Part shown: positions 15,464-20,711 of the stretch, piece by piece | How positions within the stretch are numbered: the first letter of the stretch is position 1 | Layout of the letters: each line of letters begins with the position of its first letter | Source of the DNA: Chloroflexota bacterium | GTDB lineage: Bacteria > Chloroflexota > Anaerolineae > Anaerolineales > Villigracilaceae | Direction: 5' to 3' | DNA length: 20,711 nucleotides | Assembly: GCA_021796315.1 (NCBI GenBank) | Contig: JAJYOH010000036.1 | Coordinates: 1 to 20,711 of the forward strand | Notes under the pieces: model-generated | Told to the model about the DNA's origin: nothing | Seen by the model: the letters and a program-made list of their open reading frames with translations, nothing else | Database searches by the model: none | Program-made: the position numbers and the translations under genes

Positions 15464-15504
15464 ATTATAGTACAAATATTAACAATTTACAAGTTTTGTA
15501 CTAT
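15464..15504 (-). promoter_or_regulatory. Promoter and operator of the XRE-cupin/cytochrome/NifX operon
   Basis: On the minus strand TTGTAA (15487-15492) and a perfect TATAAT (15464-15469) are spaced by exactly 17 bp. A perfect 10-bp inverted repeat, ATAGTACAAA (15467-15476) and TTTGTACTAT (15495-15504), brackets the -35 box and overlaps the -10 box. A further TACTA/TAGTA dyad (15457-15472) overlaps it. Binding there would block polymerase. The XRE-cupin protein is the natural candidate, by inference. Confidence 0.7.
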
Positions 15505-15975
15505 TTTTATATGTATTTAATGGGTATTTGCCGGCATATGGAGCTGGCAAAACTGTGATAACTGCTTCCAACTGTAGGTTTCAAGAGAGAGGAGATTCGG
15601 CCCGTGTATTGGCGGAGGGCTTTCAATATCTGCCGAAATTGATGATGAGGTGATGGGGCGATAGGATAAAAGAGATGGGCCGAATTTCGAGGTTTAGTGT
15701 TTCAGCAACAACCTATATTTTGGTGCGATGATGCCTTTTGCGGTTATAAATTTTCAGTGAGCTTTGCAGAACCAATTGCTATGTTATTCCACTTTTATTT
15801 TCAAACAAGATCAACACAAAAAGAACAAACCGCCAATATTGTTATACCCATTGATTTTAATTATTCACTGCGATTGATAAAGATGATTGCAAGGCTTAAG
15901 CTGGACTTTATCCATTTGAACATTAATAAAAAGCAGGGTGTTAGCTTAGGCAAACACTCGACCAAGAGGTAGGCC
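15505..15975. other. Gene-poor region with a long-range inverted repeat
   Basis: No convincing gene lies here. A 91-codon open frame at 15697-15972 starts with GTG, has no ribosome site and an AT-rich, unrecognisable product. The one clear structure is ATTCGGCCC (15595-15603) and GGGCCGAAT (15677-15685), extendable to 12 bp with one mismatch, around a 73-nt loop. The stretch probably contains the left end of the insertion sequence whose transposase begins at 15976, but I could not define a terminal repeat. Confidence 0.4.
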
Positions 15976-16233
15976 ATGCCAGCCCTGCACGCAGAATATA
16001 TCACGATACTTGAAGCCTTTGCGAGGCTGTTCTCGAAACACATTTGGGAACATGCCAGGATATTGCTGATTGGCGCAATCCTCTCTCCTGCTGAACGAAC
16101 CGTCACAGCAGCATTGCGAGTGATGGGCTTGAGTGGCGAAAAGCATTTTCAAAATTATCATCGTGTTCTCAATCCGATCCTGATTTGCGAATCGGGCTCA
16201 CGTCGCACAACGACGGCGATAACCACGAAGTGA
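15976..16233 (+). pseudogene. IS transposase fragment (IS701-like DDE, N-terminal part)
   Basis: The 85-codon frame begins MPALHAEYITILEAFARLFS and continues WEHARILLIGAILSPAERTVTAALRVMGL and HFQNYHRVLN, the recognisable N-terminus of an IS701-like transposase of about 400 residues. Recognisable homology stops near 16170, after RVLN, and the remaining codons do not fit the family. The catalytic DDE region is missing, so it is inactive. It abuts the broken pepD gene within about 20-30 nt, so an insertion followed by deletion is likely. Confidence 0.75.
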
Positions 16234-16747
16234 TCAGCACTGCAGAGACAGAAAAAATTGTTCGACTGCTTATGGTTCTCCCTCACGGTGTCGCTCATAT
16301 GTCGGATAGTATTGAAGGGTTTGTGGAGACATCCAACAATCTGGCAGAAATTGAAATGGCAAATGACATTTTGCAGATAACATCCAGCCAGCGCAGTTCA
16401 GTGATGTCGCGCCTCGACGAATTAAGCTGCCGCATAGAAGCTGTTGCCGAACTGGCGGGAGCACGGGCAAACCATATAGACGGATACCCTGGCTGGAAGC
16501 CGAACATGGATTCCGACCTATTAAGGAAGTCAGTAGAAGCATACGAGAAACTTTTCAGTCAAAAGCCCGAAGTCAAGATCATCCATGTAGGTCTGGAATG
16601 CGGAATTATCGGCGAACGTTGTGGAGAAACGGATATGATCTCGCTCGGCCCAACGATAAAGAATGCACACTCGCCCAACGAGATGCTATATATTCCCTCT
16701 GTAAACGAGTATGGGATTTTTTGATTGAGCTGCTGAAGTCTTCCTAG
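16185..16747 (+). pseudogene. pepD: Aminoacyl-histidine dipeptidase (PepD) remnant, 5'-truncated and frameshifted
   Basis: About 185 codons match the C-terminal third of PepD, an M20 metallopeptidase of about 485 residues. Seen: LPHGVAHMSDSIEGFVETSNNLA, TSQRSSV, AELAGARA, GYPGWKPN, IHVGLECGIIGE, DMISLGPTIKNAHSPNE. The N-terminal two-thirds, including most metal ligands, are gone, replaced upstream by the transposase fragment. At the 3' end the frame stops at 16722-16724 (TGA), but a one-base shift near 16710-16711 restores WDFLIELLKSS and a TAG at 16745-16747, the expected family ending. There are therefore two independent lesions. The product is not expected to be active. Confidence 0.8.
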
Positions 16748-16779
16748 CTTATTCTTTGAAAATGCGATGCGAACGAGGG

Positions 16780-16788
16780 TGGTATAAT
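16780..16788 (+). promoter_or_regulatory. Extended -10 promoter for the MFS gene leader
   Basis: TGGTATAAT is a perfect extended -10 element. A TTGAAA lies upstream at 16756-16761, but 21 bp away, so recognition would rely on the extended -10. The start point would be near 16795, giving a leader of about 150 nt before the MFS start codon that contains the hairpins and terminator annotated next. Confidence 0.55.
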
Positions 16789-16817
16789 TTCACCAACAAA
16801 CTAAATGTTCACAGGTG

Positions 16818-16872
16818 CGTTGACGATGAGGCTCGTCAGCGTTGAGGAAAAAACCTTTGTCGATTTTTCGAC
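16818..16872 (+). promoter_or_regulatory. Structured leader upstream of the MFS gene
   Basis: Two stems precede the terminator: CGTTGACGA/TCGTCAGCG (16818-16826 and 16833-16841, 9 bp with one G-T pair and a TGAGGC loop) and GTCGA/TCGAC (16859-16863 and 16868-16872, tetraloop of T). An A6 run separates them. I compared by memory with fluoride, guanidine, manganese, preQ1, THF and cyclic-di-GMP riboswitches and could not match any. It may be an unassigned ligand- or protein-responsive leader. Confidence 0.4.
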
Positions 16873-16876
16873 TGAT

Positions 16877-16912
16877 AGCTTCTACCACAATCCTGCTGGT
16901 AGAAGCTTTTTT
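16877..16912 (+). terminator. Intrinsic terminator before the MFS gene (attenuator candidate)
   Basis: A perfect 11-bp stem AGCTTCTACCA/TGGTAGAAGCT (16877-16887 and 16897-16907) with a 9-nt loop is followed by a T6 run, 35 nt before the MFS start codon. The promoter lies upstream of it, so transcripts must pass it to express the transporter. It could instead merely end the pepD remnant transcript. I found no upstream segment that clearly forms an antiterminator. Confidence 0.8.
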
Positions 16913-16947
16913 GTTGCCGCCAGCCAATAAACAGGAAATCAATCATC

Positions 16948-18126
16948 ATGGAAACCAATACAACCGAGCATGTCATTTCAGCCCGAACCGCATTACGTTT
17001 CGTTGTTCTGATCGGCATCGTCAGCCTGTTCGCCGATATGACCTACGAGGGCGCGCGCAGTATCAATGGTCCTTATCTGGCGATTCTCGGAGCCAGCGGA
17101 ACGGTCGTCGGCGTTGTTTCGGGATTGGGAGAATTGATCGGTTTCTCCATTCGCCTCGTCTCAGGTTACTTAAGCGATAAAACAAAAAGCTACTGGACGA
17201 TCACATTTTTCGGATACGCGATTAACTTGATCGCGGTGCCCTTGTTGGCGTTGGCAGGCAATTGGCAACTTGCCGCACTTCTCATGGTGATTGAGCGCAT
17301 CGGCAAGGGCATCCGCGTTCCGCCGCGCGACGCAATGCTGTCCTATGCCACCCAACACATGGGGCGCGGCTGGGGCTTTGGTCTGCATGAGGCGCTGGAT
17401 CAACTTGGCGCGATTCTCGGCCCGCTGGTTATGGCATCCGTTCTATTTTTCCGGGACGGTTACAAGACTGCGTATGGTATATTGCTCATCCCGACCCTGC
17501 TCGCGCTGGGAATCCTTGCCACCGCGCGATTTATGTATCCCCGTCCGCAGGATTTGGAATTTAGCCAGACGCGATTACAAGTGCAAGGTTTTTCAAAAAC
17601 ATTCTGGTTATACGTTCTCGCCACGGCGTTGATCGCGGCGGGCTTTGCCGATTTTCCCCTGATTGCCTATCACTTCCAAAAAGCATCGGTCGCCGACCCG
17701 ATCATGATCCCGATTTTATATGCCGTTGCGATGGGCGTGGATGCGATTGCCGCCCTCGTCTTTGGACGCTTATTCGACCGCCTCGGTCTTTCGACCATGA
17801 TGCTGGTTGCCGTGCTATCGGCATTCTTCGCGCCCTTGGTTTTCTTCGGCAACTTCTCACTTGCGCTACTGGGCATGGCTTTATGGGGCATCGGCATGGG
17901 CACGCAGGAATCCATCATGCGCGCCGCGATTGCGGGAATGATCTCGCCCGAACAGCGCGGACTGGCGTATGGACTCTTCAACACGGTCTATGGGATTTCC
18001 TGGTTTCTCGGCAGTGTCTTGATCGGCGTTTTATATGATGTTTCGATTCCGTGGCTGGTTGCCTTTTCCGTGATAGCCCAACTTGCATCCATACCTATTT
18101 TCTATTTCATCCGCAAACAGGTATGA
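16948..18126 (+). CDS. Major facilitator superfamily transporter
   Basis: A 392-residue MFS protein with about 12 membrane segments. Loop 2-3 carries the family-type motif SGYLSDKTKSYW, and the region ERIGKGIRVPPRDAM is the typical amphipathic stretch between helices 4 and 5. The N-terminus FADMTYEGARSINGPYLA and FGLHEALDQLGAILGP define a conserved bacterial subgroup of unassigned substrate, often listed as multidrug or sugar efflux. AGGAAA lies 9 nt before ATG 16948. It stands alone in its unit, behind the attenuator-like leader, so its level probably responds to a signal read in the RNA. GC content is higher than in the pepD/IS remnant before it. Confidence 0.85.
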   Translation: METNTTEHVISARTALRFVVLIGIVSLFADMTYEGARSINGPYLAILGASGTVVGVVSGLGELIGFSIRLVSGYLSDKTKSYWTITFFGYAINLIAVPLLALAGNWQLAALLMVIERIGKGIRVPPRDAMLSYATQHMGRGWGFGLHEALDQLGAILGPLVMASVLFFRDGYKTAYGILLIPTLLALGILATARFMYPRPQDLEFSQTRLQVQGFSKTFWLYVLATALIAAGFADFPLIAYHFQKASVADPIMIPILYAVAMGVDAIAALVFGRLFDRLGLSTMMLVAVLSAFFAPLVFFGNFSLALLGMALWGIGMGTQESIMRAAIAGMISPEQRGLAYGLFNTVYGISWFLGSVLIGVLYDVSIPWLVAFSVIAQLASIPIFYFIRKQV

Positions 18127-18173
18127 CCGAGAATCAAAAATAAGTCATCATTGGAATCTACAGGAAACTCAAA

Positions 18174-18201
18174 TTGACATGTAATTTACAGTTGTAGTCA
18201 A
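18174..18201. promoter_or_regulatory. Overlapping dyads upstream of the enolase group
   Basis: The 28-bp stretch is bounded by TTGAC and GTCAA, with TGTAA-T-TTACA (18180-18190) and TACA-GT-TGTA (18187-18196) overlapping inside. TACAnnTGTA is the core of BlaI/MecI/CopY-family operators. TTGACA at 18174 would be a good -35, but no fitting -10 is seen. No BlaI-type gene is in the window. Confidence 0.4.
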
Positions 18202-18213
18202 ACGAGGTTTATC

Positions 18214-19931
<1,718 letters not shown>

Positions 19932-19940
19932 TATTGTGAG

Positions 19941-20342
19941 ATGGTCACGTATTATTGTCCATCGTGCTGGGCAGAGATTCACGAGAATACAGAAATCTGC
20001 TCGCATTGTGAATTCAACATTGGAGCCTTTGGCGATCTGGAGTATGAGCAAAAGCTGATAAACGCCGCGTTTCATCCGATCCCGGAGAATCGCTACATGG
20101 CCATCGAGGCCTTGGGCATGCTCAAGACGCCGCGCACCCTTCCAACCTTGGCGAGGATTCTGCACGAGGAGAAAGACGACATCTATCTGCTATATCAAGT
20201 GCTCAAGGCACTGGCAAATATCCCCGATTCATACAGTAAACAATTGCTCGAGGAAGTAACACACCATTCCTATCGCTTGATACGTCAAAGCGCCGAGCGG
20301 TTGCTCAATGAACAAAGGAATAAACAAGGAACCAATTTATGA
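19941..20342 (+). CDS. Zinc-ribbon plus HEAT-like repeat protein
   Basis: This 133-residue protein has an N-terminal zinc ribbon (CPSC at 6-9, CSHC at 20-23) followed by HEAT-type helical repeats (about 40-125; RYMAIEALGMLKTPRTLPTLARIL, YLLYQVLKALANI, SYRLIRQSAERLL). Such combinations usually mediate protein contacts. The specific role is unknown. It starts 9 nt after enolase with a weak GTGAG site, and its stop overlaps the next gene as ATGA, so it belongs to the enolase unit. Confidence 0.75.
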   Translation: MVTYYCPSCWAEIHENTEICSHCEFNIGAFGDLEYEQKLINAAFHPIPENRYMAIEALGMLKTPRTLPTLARILHEEKDDIYLLYQVLKALANIPDSYSKQLLEEVTHHSYRLIRQSAERLLNEQRNKQGTNL

Positions 20343-20653
20343 CAAACATTATTCTGATTAGACACGGCCAGACCGAGTGGAATCGCAGTGAACGTTTTCG
20401 CGGCCACGCTGATGTACCTTTGGATAAAATCGGCCTGATGCAGGCCGACGCTACCGGCAAGCGGATTGCCGCGCAGTGGAAACCGGATGCAGTATATGCC
20501 GGGCCTTTATCGCGAACCTTCAACACTGCAGAAGCCATGGCTCGATCAACCAGCTTGACGGTCCAAATAGAGCCGGACCTGATTGATGTGGATTGCGGCG
20601 AGTTGGTAAATCAAAAACGGTATGATCGGATTAGTGACCTGAAAGTGCCTTGA
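20339..20653 (+). pseudogene. Histidine phosphatase/phosphoglycerate mutase, 3'-truncated
   Basis: The frame begins MTNIILIRHGQTEWN, the phospho-histidine motif (His9 in RHG) of the PGM/PhoE family, followed by FRGHADVPLDKIG and YAGPLSRTFNTAEAMA. Family similarity runs up to PDLIDVDCGE near 20600, where WQGLT-like sequence should follow, but unrelated codons lead to a stop at 20651. The protein is 104 residues where about 200 are expected, and the second catalytic histidine region is missing. The break lies where the 3' end of a minus-strand gene begins, so a rearrangement or a chimeric join is likely. If whole, it would be a phosphoglycerate mutase or phosphatase beside enolase. Confidence 0.7.
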
Positions 20654-20711
20654 GCAAAAGCTGACGATCTACCAACCCGATAGCCTTGCCTGTTGTATCC
20701 AAAACCGCCAT
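20631..20711 (-). CDS. CBS-domain protein, C-terminal end only
   Basis: From the right edge, the minus strand is open for 26 codons to TAA at 20631-20633: MAVLDTTGKAIGLVDRQLLL then KALSGH. The pattern VLD-G-IGLVDRQLLLKAL is the last strand-helix unit of a CBS domain, as at the C-terminus of glycine betaine/proline transport ATPases and other CBS proteins. The Met at the edge is probably internal. It overlaps the truncated phosphatase frame tail-to-tail by 23 nt. Too little is visible to name the gene. Confidence 0.5.
   Translation of the reverse strand: MAVLDTTGKAIGLVDRQLLLKALSGH

Noticed and set aside
15697..15972. 91-residue frame before the transposase fragment
   Set aside because: GTG start without a ribosome site, AT-rich product with no recognisable pattern, inside a decayed region.
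16795..16912. Known riboswitch (fluoride, guanidine, Mn, preQ1, THF, c-di-GMP)
   Set aside because: None of the conserved sequence blocks of these classes could be found in the leader.

Overview
The window looks like bacterial chromosome from a Chloroflexota-type organism, probably Anaerolineae. This is inferred from the style of several genes (a DsbA-like/VKOR fusion, a RhaEW-type aldolase/dehydrogenase fusion, an enolase with the HANWQ/TDFQEF variant) and from mixed Gram-positive-like Shine-Dalgarno sites and sigma-70-like promoters. No rRNA, tRNA or CRISPR array was seen.

Layout. (1) 1-6691, plus strand: a probable carbohydrate operon behind an extended -10 promoter with two dyads at its start point. 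It holds a 70-residue Cys/His protein, an LsrF-type class I aldolase/thiolase, a RhaEW-like fusion whose aldolase half has lost its active site, PTS enzyme I, an intact RhaD-like class II aldolase, and a Cof-type HAD phosphatase. (2) 6692-7063: a convergent gap holding an open but start-less frame, perhaps a gene remnant. (3) 7064-9464, minus strand: a TrmO/TsaA-like gene followed by two damaged genes that are translationally nested. One is a thioredoxin-VKOR fusion with an internal deletion and frameshift; the other is a LysR regulator with an in-frame TGA inside its helix-turn-helix. (4) 9465-9677: two intergenic repeats, one of which supplies the stop codon of the gene before it. (5) 9670-15428, minus strand: a tight ten-gene run, the most interesting part of the window. 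In transcription order it holds an XRE-cupin regulator, a membrane-anchored triheme cytochrome c, a two-helix membrane peptide, a His-rich NifX-family protein, a Gly/Arg-rich double zinc-knuckle protein, a CDF cation transporter fused to a NifX domain, a radical SAM protein, an 81-residue protein, an ArsR regulator and a DUF364 protein. It starts at a clear promoter framed by a 10-bp inverted repeat. (6) 15429-16747: a gene-poor stretch with an IS transposase fragment abutting a truncated, frameshifted pepD. (7) 16748-18126, plus strand: an MFS transporter preceded by a promoter, a structured leader and a strong intrinsic terminator, which suggests attenuation. (8) 18174-20653, plus strand: a coupled group of hypothetical protein, enolase, zinc-ribbon/HEAT protein, and a phosphoglycerate-mutase-like gene that breaks off abruptly. 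The 3' end of a CBS-domain gene enters from the right edge on the minus strand.

Working together: region 1 looks like uptake-independent breakdown of a phosphorylated deoxy-sugar or related compound to DHAP and an aldehyde, with an SDR to reduce or oxidise the aldehyde. Region 5 looks like a redox and metal (perhaps iron or an Fe-S/Mo cofactor) handling system with two kinds of sensor. Regions 3, 6 and 8 carry at least five broken genes, so the segment has seen insertion, deletion and rearrangement, or holds assembly errors at those points.
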